11,633 nucleotides of DNA from an uncultured Alphaproteobacteria bacterium (lineage in GTDB: Bacteria > Pseudomonadota > Alphaproteobacteria > Rhizobiales > Aestuariivirgaceae): assembly GCA_937868035.1 (NCBI GenBank), contig CALMLK010000319.1, forward strand, positions 1 to 11,633, read 5' to 3'. Of this stretch, positions 7,041 through 11,633 are shown in pieces (position 1 is the first letter of the stretch; each line of letters opens with the position of its first letter). The notes below the pieces were generated by a model. That model was given only the letters and a program-made list of their open reading frames with translations, did no database searches and was not told where the DNA came from. Position numbers and translations under genes: made by a program.

Positions 7041-7411
7041 GGGGCCGTCTCGAGATCGCTCTTCTTTGCGCCGGCGAATGACAGGCTCATGATGTAGGCG
7101 GCGAGCGCCTCGGCCTGTTCTGGTGACATTTGCCAGTCCGGCATTGCGGGATGGTCAGTGGCCACGCCTTCATTGAAGGCATCCTCAAGGTCGGCAAAGT
7201 CATAGCTGACAGCAATGTCGCGGAACTTCGGTGCGATCACGAGAGGGCTGTCACCTGTCGCATAGATCGCATGGCAGATGGCGCAGTTGGATTCAGCCAG
7301 ACGCTTGCCGTGGTCGATCTTGGCCTGGTCATCCTGTGCCGCGGCGGCCAATGTGAATGCAAGCGCTGCTAAACATGCAGCGGCAATGCCAATGGCGGTA
7401 CGCTTCATCAT
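7016..7411 (-). CDS. Exported monohaem cytochrome c (class I-like), second of a pair
   Basis: The 131-residue precursor has a signal peptide (MMKR, then a hydrophobic stretch to about residue 22 and an AAAAQ cleavage region near 25-26). It has one haem-binding motif CAICH at 43-47 and a likely distal ligand M90 in HPAMPDW. The mature protein is about 105 residues with a short polar C-terminal tail. It would be a periplasmic electron carrier or a subunit of an oxidoreductase. ATG 7411 overlaps the stop of the upstream cytochrome in the string ATGA, so the two are translationally coupled. The 3' end runs 25 bases into chaC on the other strand. Longer in-frame openings upstream lie inside the first cytochrome gene and lack a signal peptide. 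The specific electron partner cannot be named. Confidence 0.9.
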   Translation of the reverse strand: MMKRTAIGIAAACLAALAFTLAAAAQDDQAKIDHGKRLAESNCAICHAIYATGDSPLVIAPKFRDIAVSYDFADLEDAFNEGVATDHPAMPDWQMSPEQAEALAAYIMSLSFAGAKKSDLETAPQSGMGFP

Positions 7412-7731
7412 GGCTTGGCTTCCAATGTGTGGAGGTAGGCAACGATGGCACCCACCTGTTCGGGCGGAAAGACAAACTCTGGCATCTCGGGATGGCCGGT
7501 GATGAGACCTTCGCCCAAGGCCTCCTCCAGGGAATCCGCGCCGTAAATCTTCATAACCGTCCGGAAAGGCGGAGCGATGGGGAGTGGGCTCTCGCCTTCC
7601 GCACCGACGGCATGACACCGGCTGCAATTGTCCTGCAGCAGTTTCTGGCCCTCTGCCACGGGATCACCGGCGAAGGCCGGTGAAACCCCGAAGAGGACGC
7701 CCAACACCACTGCACATGCACGGATGCTCAT
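7408..7731 (-). CDS. Exported monohaem cytochrome c (class I-like), first of a pair
   Basis: The 107-residue precursor has a signal peptide (MSIRACAVVLGVLFGVSPAF with an AFAG cleavage region near 21). It has a haem motif CSRCH at 36-40 and a probable axial methionine M83 in HPEMPEF. It resembles its downstream partner: both have SPL-IAP-F after the haem site and HP-MP before the C-terminal helix, so they are likely ancient duplicates or two halves of an electron-transfer unit. It is the first gene of the pair and lies 34 bases from an FNR/FixK-type box, suggesting expression at low oxygen. No strong ribosome site is visible (AAGAA is the nearest). No oxidase, reductase or quinol-oxidising genes are present in the window to tell what it serves. 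Confidence 0.9.
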   Translation of the reverse strand: MSIRACAVVLGVLFGVSPAFAGDPVAEGQKLLQDNCSRCHAVGAEGESPLPIAPPFRTVMKIYGADSLEEALGEGLITGHPEMPEFVFPPEQVGAIVAYLHTLEAKP

Positions 7732-7765
7732 GGTTCTTGGCTAGCACGAACAACGACAACTGACC

Positions 7766-7779
7766 TTGATGCAGGTCAA
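7766..7779 (-). promoter_or_regulatory. FNR/FixK-type binding site upstream of the cytochrome pair
   Basis: The sequence TTGATGCAGGTCAA on the plus strand (TTGACCTGCATCAA on the minus strand) matches the FNR/FixK/ANR consensus TTGAT-N4-ATCAA at nine of ten defined positions. It is centred 41.5 bases upstream of the A of the first cytochrome's ATG. It lies between the two minus-strand units, 9 bases past the end of the hydrolase gene, so the cytochrome pair is the only sensible target. Such sites mark promoters switched on at low oxygen by FNR, FixK or Dnr-type regulators. Which of these acts here cannot be seen. Confidence 0.75.
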
Positions 7780-7788
7780 CGGCGGGTT

Positions 7789-8463
7789 TCAGCTGCCGAG
7801 ATGGGTTTTCCAGAAGGCCAGCATGCGCTTCCAGGCCAATTCGGCGGCCGCACGGTCATGCACGCCGCGCTGTTCATTCATGAAGGCGTGGTCGGCGTCG
7901 TAGCTGAAGATTTCGACCGCCGGACGCACGGATGCGAGGGACTGGGAAAGATTCGCAACCAGTTCTGGGGTGCACCAGTCGTCACTGCTGGCAAAATGAC
8001 CCTGAAACGGGATGTGGATCTCTTCGGGATGCGCCGCGGCGCGGGGCGGAATGCCGTAGAAGCAACAGGCGGCAGCAATTTCCGGGAGACGGACGGCTCC
8101 CAGGATGGTGACAGCCCCGCCCAGGCAGAAGCCGGTGAGGCCGACCTTGGCGCCACTGCGTGACAAGTACTGGGCGGCCCCGCGCACGATGTTGTCGGTG
8201 GCATCGAGAAAGTCCAGCGAGGCCATCTCTTGATTGGCGCGTTCCGTGTCGTGGTAGGGCACGGTGGTTCCGGCATAGAGGTCGGGAGCAAGCGCTTCGT
8301 ATCCGGCGCGGGCCAGGCGGTCGCAGATGCCCTTGATCTGATCCTGCAGGCCCCACCATTCCTGGATCACGATGACGCCAGGGGCATGGTCACGCCCCGG
8401 TTTGGCGAGATAGCCTGCGGTTTCCTTGCCGTCATGGCGTTTGAAGGTGATTGCTGTGCCCAT
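7789..8463 (-). CDS. Dienelactone hydrolase family protein
   Basis: The 224-residue alpha/beta hydrolase has the features of dienelactone hydrolases. The nucleophile is a cysteine, C113, in GFCLGG; D161 or D162 lies in ASSDDWCTPE; H192 lies in DADHAFMNE; and E35 in VIVIQEWWGL corresponds to the glutamate that controls the cysteine. No signal peptide is seen, so it is cytoplasmic. A good ribosome site, GGGAGG, precedes the ATG at 8463. It has its own probable promoter and an inverted repeat upstream. No chlorocatechol or other aromatic ring-cleavage genes lie nearby, so true dienelactone is not supported as substrate. Many paralogues act on other esters or lactones. The family is firm; the substrate is unknown. 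Confidence 0.9.
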   Translation of the reverse strand: MGTAITFKRHDGKETAGYLAKPGRDHAPGVIVIQEWWGLQDQIKGICDRLARAGYEALAPDLYAGTTVPYHDTERANQEMASLDFLDATDNIVRGAAQYLSRSGAKVGLTGFCLGGAVTILGAVRLPEIAAACCFYGIPPRAAAHPEEIHIPFQGHFASSDDWCTPELVANLSQSLASVRPAVEIFSYDADHAFMNEQRGVHDRAAAELAWKRMLAFWKTHLGS

Positions 8464-8475
8464 GGTCCTGCCTCC

Positions 8476-8516
8476 CTTTGCAGTGCAAGTGTCGCAAAGC
8501 GGTTGGCGCGTGACAA
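8476..8516 (-). promoter_or_regulatory. Probable promoter and inverted repeat upstream of the hydrolase gene
   Basis: On the minus strand, TTGTCA (8516-8511) is followed after 17 bases by GACACT (8493-8488), a plausible -35/-10 pair for the hydrolase gene. A perfect inverted repeat, CTTTGC (8476-8481) with GCAAAG (8494-8499), brackets the -10 and the expected start site with a 12-base spacer. That is a position where a repressor would block transcription. Both are small enough to arise by chance. Confidence 0.35.
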
Positions 8517-8569
8517 GGGACCAGCCACCACCCTTGCGCGGCGGCCTCCATCATGAAACAAGGTGCGCC

Positions 8570-8809
8570 ATGTCATTCGGATCAACCGACCATCCCTTCT
8601 ACCGTCCCCTGTGGCGGCGCCTTGCCATCATCGCCGTGACGGCGGTGTGGGCAGCGCTTGAGATCTTCCGTGGCGGTGAGCCGATGTGGATAGTGATCGC
8701 GGGCGGAGCCTTTGCCTATTCGCTGTGGACGTTCCTGATCACCTGGAAAGATCCTGTCCAAACCGAACCGGTCAAGCCCGCGCCACCTTCTCCGCCAGAT
8801 CAGAATTGA
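8570..8809 (+). CDS. Small two-helix membrane protein of unknown function
   Basis: The 79-residue protein begins MSFGSTDHPFYRPLWRR, then has two hydrophobic segments at about residues 18-32 and 38-56, and ends in a proline-rich polar tail (PVKPAPPSPP). The HPFYRPLWRR entry motif followed by two short helices is familiar from small conserved alphaproteobacterial membrane proteins, some of which I believe are labelled DUF3329, but I am not sure of that name. ATG 8570 is chosen because AAGGTG precedes it and because a longer in-frame opening would cross the divergent hydrolase start. It would sit in the inner membrane with the tail in the cytoplasm or periplasm (not decidable). Its last 38 bases overlap the 3' end of the opposing Popeye-like gene. 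No function is proposed. Confidence 0.7.
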   Translation: MSFGSTDHPFYRPLWRRLAIIAVTAVWAALEIFRGGEPMWIVIAGGAFAYSLWTFLITWKDPVQTEPVKPAPPSPPDQN

Positions 8810-9422
8810 GCAGCGTCAAAAGCGCGTTCTTCAACTCGCCATCCTTGTCGCAGGCACGGCGCAATTCGGCATGGGCCCATGACACCAGCACGGCACGGGG
8901 CTTGACCGTGACAGTCGCTGTTGCCGGCCTGTCCCGCAGGTAGGCCAGTTCGCCGATGAAGACGGCGGGATCGACGTCGATGGCGCGGCCCGACTTGTTG
9001 ACCTCGACGCCGCCGTCCAGAACATAGTAGAGGCGATCAAGGAGTTGGCCTTCCTTGGTGATCGCGCGGCCTTCTTCCAACTGTTCCCACCGGCCCAGTT
9101 TCATCAGCCGGCGGAACTGGCCCGGTGTCAGACCACGCAAATTCTGAAACAGTGTCATTTCGTGGTCACTCAGCGACGTCATCCGGCGGTCGCGCAGGAT
9201 GAGCGCAATCATCACAATATTGATGCCCATGTTGGGGATGATCCAGAAGATTGCTTCCCACAGGGGGCTGGAAGATGCGCTGTAGTAATAGGCCATGTAG
9301 GCGAAGTCGCCGGCGATGGCGAAGGTGCGAAGCGCTATCTGGTCACGGAACAGAAAGCAGATCAGATAGAGCACGGCACCGACATGAATCAGGTGCTGTG
9401 CCATGGCCTCGAAGCCCGGCAT
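8772..9422 (-). CDS. Popeye-like membrane protein with cyclic-nucleotide-binding-like domain, copy 1
   Basis: The 216-residue protein has three predicted membrane helices (about 8-25, 31-48, 54-77), then a connector EMTLFQNLRGLTPGQFRRL (88-106) and a beta-roll domain to the end. The roll contains LYYVLDGGVEV (131-141) and FIGELAYLRDRPATATVTV (155-173), the counterpart of the phosphate-binding cassette of CAP/PKA-type domains. After it come LVSWAHAELRR (179-189) and a final helix. The order of three helices plus a cyclic-nucleotide-type roll, with SW before the last helices, matches the animal Popeye-domain proteins (POPDC), which bind cAMP. The canonical arginine of the cassette is an alanine here (A167). 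GGGAG lies nine bases ahead of the ATG. It sits 89 bases downstream of its paralogue and aligns with it without gaps. Ligand and partner are unknown. Confidence 0.85.
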   Translation of the reverse strand: MPGFEAMAQHLIHVGAVLYLICFLFRDQIALRTFAIAGDFAYMAYYYSASSSPLWEAIFWIIPNMGINIVMIALILRDRRMTSLSDHEMTLFQNLRGLTPGQFRRLMKLGRWEQLEEGRAITKEGQLLDRLYYVLDGGVEVNKSGRAIDVDPAVFIGELAYLRDRPATATVTVKPRAVLVSWAHAELRRACDKDGELKNALLTLLNSDLAEKVARA

Positions 9423-9485
9423 TGTCGTTCACTCCCATTGTCCCGCCATGAGGCTGGACGGCGCGCGGCCTTCTTGTCTAGAGGG

Positions 9486-9509
9486 AAAAATTCCGACTTT
9501 GTGGTCCGG
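9486..9509 (-). terminator. Possible intrinsic terminator after Popeye-like copy 2
   Basis: On the minus strand, just past the stop codon of copy 2, CCGGAC pairs with GTCGG (one bulged G) around a CACAAA loop and is followed by AATTTTT. The stem is short and imperfect, so termination may be partial and copy 1 may still be read from the upstream gene. Confidence 0.4.
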
Positions 9510-9511
9510 GT

Positions 9512-10156
9512 CTAGGCGGCGGCCACCTTGTCGGCCATGTCGGCGGAAAGAAGGGCCTGCATGGCGTTCTTCAGGTCATCGTTTTTTTTCAGAAGTGTGC
9601 GCAACTCCGCCTGGTCCCACGACACATAAAGCGATTTCTCCGCCGTCGTCACCGTGGCGCTGGCGGCCTTGTCGCGCAGGAAGGCGATCTCGCCGATGAA
9701 CAGGCGCGGGTCGCGCTCCATCACGCGGCCCTGTTTGCCGATCGTCACCTTGCCATCCAGCACGTAGTAGAGCTTGTCGAGCATCGCGCCCTCCTCGGTG
9801 AGCCGTGCCGGCTCTTCGCCCTCGTGCCATGTTGCCAATTTCAGCAGTTTGCGGAACTGACCGGGATTGAGCGTTTCGAGGCAGCGGAACAACGTCATCT
9901 CGTTGTCGGTCAGCAGTGACATGCGGTGTTCGCGCAGCAGGATGGCGATCATGGTCACATTGATGGCGACATTGGCGATGCTCCAGACCAGCGGGTTCCA
10001 GAGCGGATCAGCAAAGGCAAAATAGTAATAAGCCGACAGCAGGCTGTCGCCGATGGCCGCGAAGATGCGGAGCTTGATCTGGTCGCGAAACATGTAGCAG
10101 ACCAGTGTGGCGATGGCCGCAAGATGGACCAGATAGTCAGGCGAAAAGGCTGGCAT
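9512..10156 (-). CDS. Popeye-like membrane protein with cyclic-nucleotide-binding-like domain, copy 2
   Basis: The 214-residue paralogue of the downstream gene aligns with it end to end at a constant two-residue offset. By eye about half the positions are identical, including RDQI, AYYY, PLW, EMTLF, PGQFR, LYYVLDG, GE-A-LRD and SW-AEL. It has three membrane helices at about 8-22, 29-46 and 52-75, then a cyclic-nucleotide-type roll. Its cassette is FIGEIAFLRDKAASATVTT (153-171), again with alanine (A165) in place of the usual arginine. The WNPLVWSIANVAIN segment (53-66) resembles the third helix of POPDC proteins. The coding strand has a run of eight A's near codons 190-192. It is the first gene of the tandem pair and diverges from the aldo/keto reductase across 105 bases. 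No clear ribosome site precedes the ATG. Confidence 0.85.
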   Translation of the reverse strand: MPAFSPDYLVHLAAIATLVCYMFRDQIKLRIFAAIGDSLLSAYYYFAFADPLWNPLVWSIANVAINVTMIAILLREHRMSLLTDNEMTLFRCLETLNPGQFRKLLKLATWHEGEEPARLTEEGAMLDKLYYVLDGKVTIGKQGRVMERDPRLFIGEIAFLRDKAASATVTTAEKSLYVSWDQAELRTLLKKNDDLKNAMQALLSADMADKVAAA

Positions 10157-10261
10157 AAATATTCACACGTTTGGCGCCGCGCATTCTGCATCTGCACGAA
10201 ACGCAGTTGATTATCGCCCCCGTCCATGGCGTGATAGCGCAAAACGCGGGAGGATCAACTG
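10157..10261. promoter_or_regulatory. Divergent intergenic region between Popeye-like copy 2 and the aldo/keto reductase
   Basis: These 105 bases must hold promoters for both neighbours. On the plus strand TTGATT (10207-10212) and TGATAG (10232-10237) are a poorly spaced (19 base) candidate. On the minus strand GATAAT (10217-10212) is a good -10 without a clear -35. The reductase has a strong ribosome site GGGAGGA at 10248-10254, seven bases before its ATG. No convincing operator was found. Confidence 0.35.
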
Positions 10262-11326
10262 ATGGAATACCGTTCTCTGGGCCGCTCCGGCCTCAAGATT
10301 TCGCTGCACACGCTGGGAACCATGAATTTCGCAGGCGAGGGCTTCTTCGACAAGATTGGCGGGATCACTCCGCAGGAATGCAAGCGTCTGGTGGATGTGG
10401 CGGTCGACCACGGCGTCAACCTCATTGATACGGCCAATGTCTACACCACGGGCAAATCGGAAGAAGCGCTGGGGGCTGCCATCAAGGGCCGTTCCAACCA
10501 GCTGATGGTGGGCACCAAGGTGCGTTTCCCCATGGGCCAGGGACCCAACGAGCAGGGTAATTCGCGCTGGCACATCATCAACGAATGCGAAGCCAGCCTG
10601 AAGCGGCTCGGACGTGATCACATCGACATCTACTACTTGCATGAATGGGACGGGATGACGCCGGTGGAGGAATCCATGGCGGCATTGGACCTGCTCGTGA
10701 AGCAGGGCAAGGTGCGCTACATCGGCTGCTCGAATTTCTCCGGTTGGCACATCATGAAATGCATGATGGCGGCCGACCGCCACAACTTCGAGAAATTCGT
10801 GGTGCAGCAGATCCACTACACGCTGGAATCGCGCGATGCCGAGTTCGAACTGATTCCGCTGGCGATCGACCAGGGCATCGGCGTGCAGGTGTGGAGCCCC
10901 ATCGCGGGCGGACTGCTCTCCGGCAAGTTCCGCAAGGGCGTGACGCCCGACGTGACGCGGCACAACAACAACTGGGGTGAGCCACCGATCCGCGATGAAG
11001 CGCGTCTCTTTGAGATCATGGACGTGCTGGCCAAGGTCGCGGACGGACGCGGCGTATCCGGTGCCCAGGTGGCGCTGGCCTGGCTGGCGGGCCGTGCAGG
11101 CATCTGCTCGCTCGTTCTCGGCGCGCGCAATGAGGCCCAGTTGAAGGACAATCTCGCCTCCGCCTCGCTCGTCCTCACCGCGGAAGAACGCGCCATGCTG
11201 GATGATGTGAGCCTGCTGCAACTCCTTTATCCCTACTGGCACCAGCTCAATGCGGCGCCGCGCCTCGGCGCTGCCGACCTTTCGCTGATGGCACCACATG
11301 TGGCCCGGATGAAGCCGCGTCTGTGA
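10262..11326 (+). CDS. Aldo/keto reductase
   Basis: The 354-residue NADPH-type TIM-barrel oxidoreductase has the full catalytic tetrad: D56 in LIDTANVY, Y61, K86 in GTKVRFP and H127 in YYLHEWD. The CSNFSGW segment and the cofactor-binding VLGAR region near the C-terminus (about 282-286) are also typical. Length is slightly above the common 310-340, as in the YajO/Tas-like branch. It would reduce aldehydes or ketones, possibly sugar-derived, in the cytosol. The start is clear (GGGAGGA, seven bases, ATG), and relatives begin MEYR-LG-SGL-VS. It is a single-gene unit, with a divergent neighbour upstream and a strong terminator ten bases downstream. The substrate cannot be read from sequence. A role in handling lactaldehyde or other rhamnose products is conceivable but not supported, as the rhamnose genes are 4 kb away. 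Confidence 0.92.
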   Translation: MEYRSLGRSGLKISLHTLGTMNFAGEGFFDKIGGITPQECKRLVDVAVDHGVNLIDTANVYTTGKSEEALGAAIKGRSNQLMVGTKVRFPMGQGPNEQGNSRWHIINECEASLKRLGRDHIDIYYLHEWDGMTPVEESMAALDLLVKQGKVRYIGCSNFSGWHIMKCMMAADRHNFEKFVVQQIHYTLESRDAEFELIPLAIDQGIGVQVWSPIAGGLLSGKFRKGVTPDVTRHNNNWGEPPIRDEARLFEIMDVLAKVADGRGVSGAQVALAWLAGRAGICSLVLGARNEAQLKDNLASASLVLTAEERAMLDDVSLLQLLYPYWHQLNAAPRLGAADLSLMAPHVARMKPRL

Positions 11327-11335
11327 TCATCTGGC

Positions 11336-11370
11336 ACGGGGAGGCGGCTTTCGCTGTCTCCCTGTTTGCT
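11336..11370 (+). terminator. Intrinsic terminator after the aldo/keto reductase
   Basis: ACGGGGAGGCGGC (11336-11348) pairs along its full length with GCTGTCTCCCTGT (11353-11365), with three G-T wobbles, around a TTTC loop. The 3' arm runs into TGTTTGCT, a short T-rich tail. It starts nine bases past the reductase stop. The stem is strong, the T-tract only moderate. Confidence 0.72.
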
Positions 11371-11399
11371 CATGCGGCATCGCCACGCTTCTGCGGGGC

Positions 11400-11450
11400 T
11401 TGACGCCGGGGCGGGTCCCGCGCCTAATCTTGACCAAACGTTCAAAGATT
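11400..11450 (+). promoter_or_regulatory. Candidate promoter and inverted repeat upstream of the M20 hydrolase
   Basis: TTGACG (11400-11405) with CCTAAT (11423-11428, 17-base spacing) is a plausible promoter. An imperfect inverted repeat, AATCTTGA (11426-11433) with TCAAAGATT (11442-11450), differing by one extra A, overlaps the -10 and start region and may be an operator. Both calls are tentative. Confidence 0.35.
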
Positions 11451-11463
11451 GGGAACCGCACAC

Positions 11464-11633
11464 ATGGCCACGCCGAAGACCAACCTCACCATCAATCCAC
11501 AGCGGCTGTGGGACACACTGATGGAAACAGCGGCCTTTGGCGGCACGCCCAAGGGCGGCATCAAGCGGCTTACCGTATCGGATGAAGACAAGAAGGTGCG
11601 CGACTGGTTCAAGGCCCAGTGCGAGGCGCTGGG
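11464..11633 (+). CDS. M20-family Zn hydrolase, N-carbamoyl-L-amino acid hydrolase / allantoate amidohydrolase type (partial, 5' end)
   Basis: Fifty-six codons are visible from ATG 11464 to the window edge. The N-terminus contains INPQRLWDTLMETAAFGGTP, then KGGIKRLTVSDEDKKVRDWF and CEAL. This is the opening pattern of the hydantoinase/carbamoylase branch of M20 peptidases (N-carbamoyl amino acid hydrolases, beta-ureidopropionase, allantoate amidohydrolase): I-N--RLW--LM, a G-TP-GG--RL stretch, then D---R-WF. These cytoplasmic, binuclear metal enzymes release ammonia and CO2 from ureido compounds in pyrimidine, hydantoin or purine breakdown. The catalytic residues lie beyond the window, so the subclass cannot be fixed. 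The gene starts a new unit behind the reductase terminator. No strong ribosome site is visible; GGGAAC is 8 bases upstream. Confidence 0.8.
   Translation, partial: MATPKTNLTINPQRLWDTLMETAAFGGTPKGGIKRLTVSDEDKKVRDWFKAQCEAL

Noticed and set aside
7130..7683. Several plus-strand open frames across the cytochrome genes
   Set aside because: They are shadows of two signal-peptide and CxxCH-containing cytochromes.
8426..8569. An N-terminal extension of the small membrane protein
   Set aside because: It crosses the divergent hydrolase start and promoter. The HPFYRPLWRR motif typical of the N-terminus follows the ATG at 8570.
10211..11299. A 362-codon open frame antisense to the aldo/keto reductase
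   Set aside because: No family features, and codon pattern fits an antisense shadow of a gene with an intact catalytic tetrad and ribosome site.
1..11633. Search for tRNA, rRNA, CRISPR, insertion sequence ends, integrases, toxin-antitoxin or defence genes
   Set aside because: None found by reading both strands. The region looks like ordinary chromosomal metabolism and signalling, not a mobile island.

Overview
This window comes from a high-G+C bacterial chromosome, most likely an alphaproteobacterium of the Hyphomicrobiales (Rhizobiales) type. The basis is the combination of a DeoR-type rhamnose regulator, a fused rhamnulose-phosphate aldolase/dehydrogenase and a Pseudomonas stutzeri-type L-rhamnose isomerase, plus an FNR/FixK-type box in front of a cytochrome c pair. 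Lineage is inferred from gene content, not from a marker gene. I see no tRNA, rRNA, insertion sequence, integrase or CRISPR array, and no gene-free stretch longer than 300 bases.

Layout. (1) 1-822: the last codons of an unidentified gene overlap a small Dabb-family protein, followed by a convergent two-pore-helix-type K+ channel gene. (2) 862-6335: the rhamnose locus. A DeoR-family repressor (rhaR-like, minus strand) diverges from rhaD (aldolase + short-chain dehydrogenase fusion), rhaI (isomerase) and a DUF4432 mutarotase-like gene. The roughly 130-bp divergent control region holds perfect inverted repeats that are good operator candidates. Rhamnulokinase and a rhamnose transporter are needed for the pathway but are absent here. 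(3) 6339-8463: a ChaC-type gamma-glutamylcyclotransferase runs tail-to-tail into two translationally coupled, exported monohaem c-type cytochromes. These sit behind a near-perfect FNR/FixK box. A dienelactone-hydrolase-family gene follows. (4) 8570-10156: a small membrane protein, then two tandem minus-strand genes for three-helix membrane proteins with a C-terminal cyclic-nucleotide-binding-like domain. In architecture and in several local motifs they resemble the animal Popeye-domain (POPDC) proteins. (5) 10262-11633: an aldo/keto reductase with a strong intrinsic terminator, then the start of an M20-family N-carbamoyl amino acid hydrolase/allantoate amidohydrolase-like gene that runs off the window.

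How it works together: RhaI would convert L-rhamnose to L-rhamnulose. A kinase encoded elsewhere would phosphorylate it. RhaD would cleave rhamnulose-1-phosphate to DHAP and L-lactaldehyde and then oxidise (or reduce) the lactaldehyde. The DUF4432 protein may supply the correct sugar anomer. The cytochrome pair looks controlled by oxygen. The most unusual content is the tandem Popeye-like pair, which lacks the standard cyclic-nucleotide phosphate-binding arginine in both copies.
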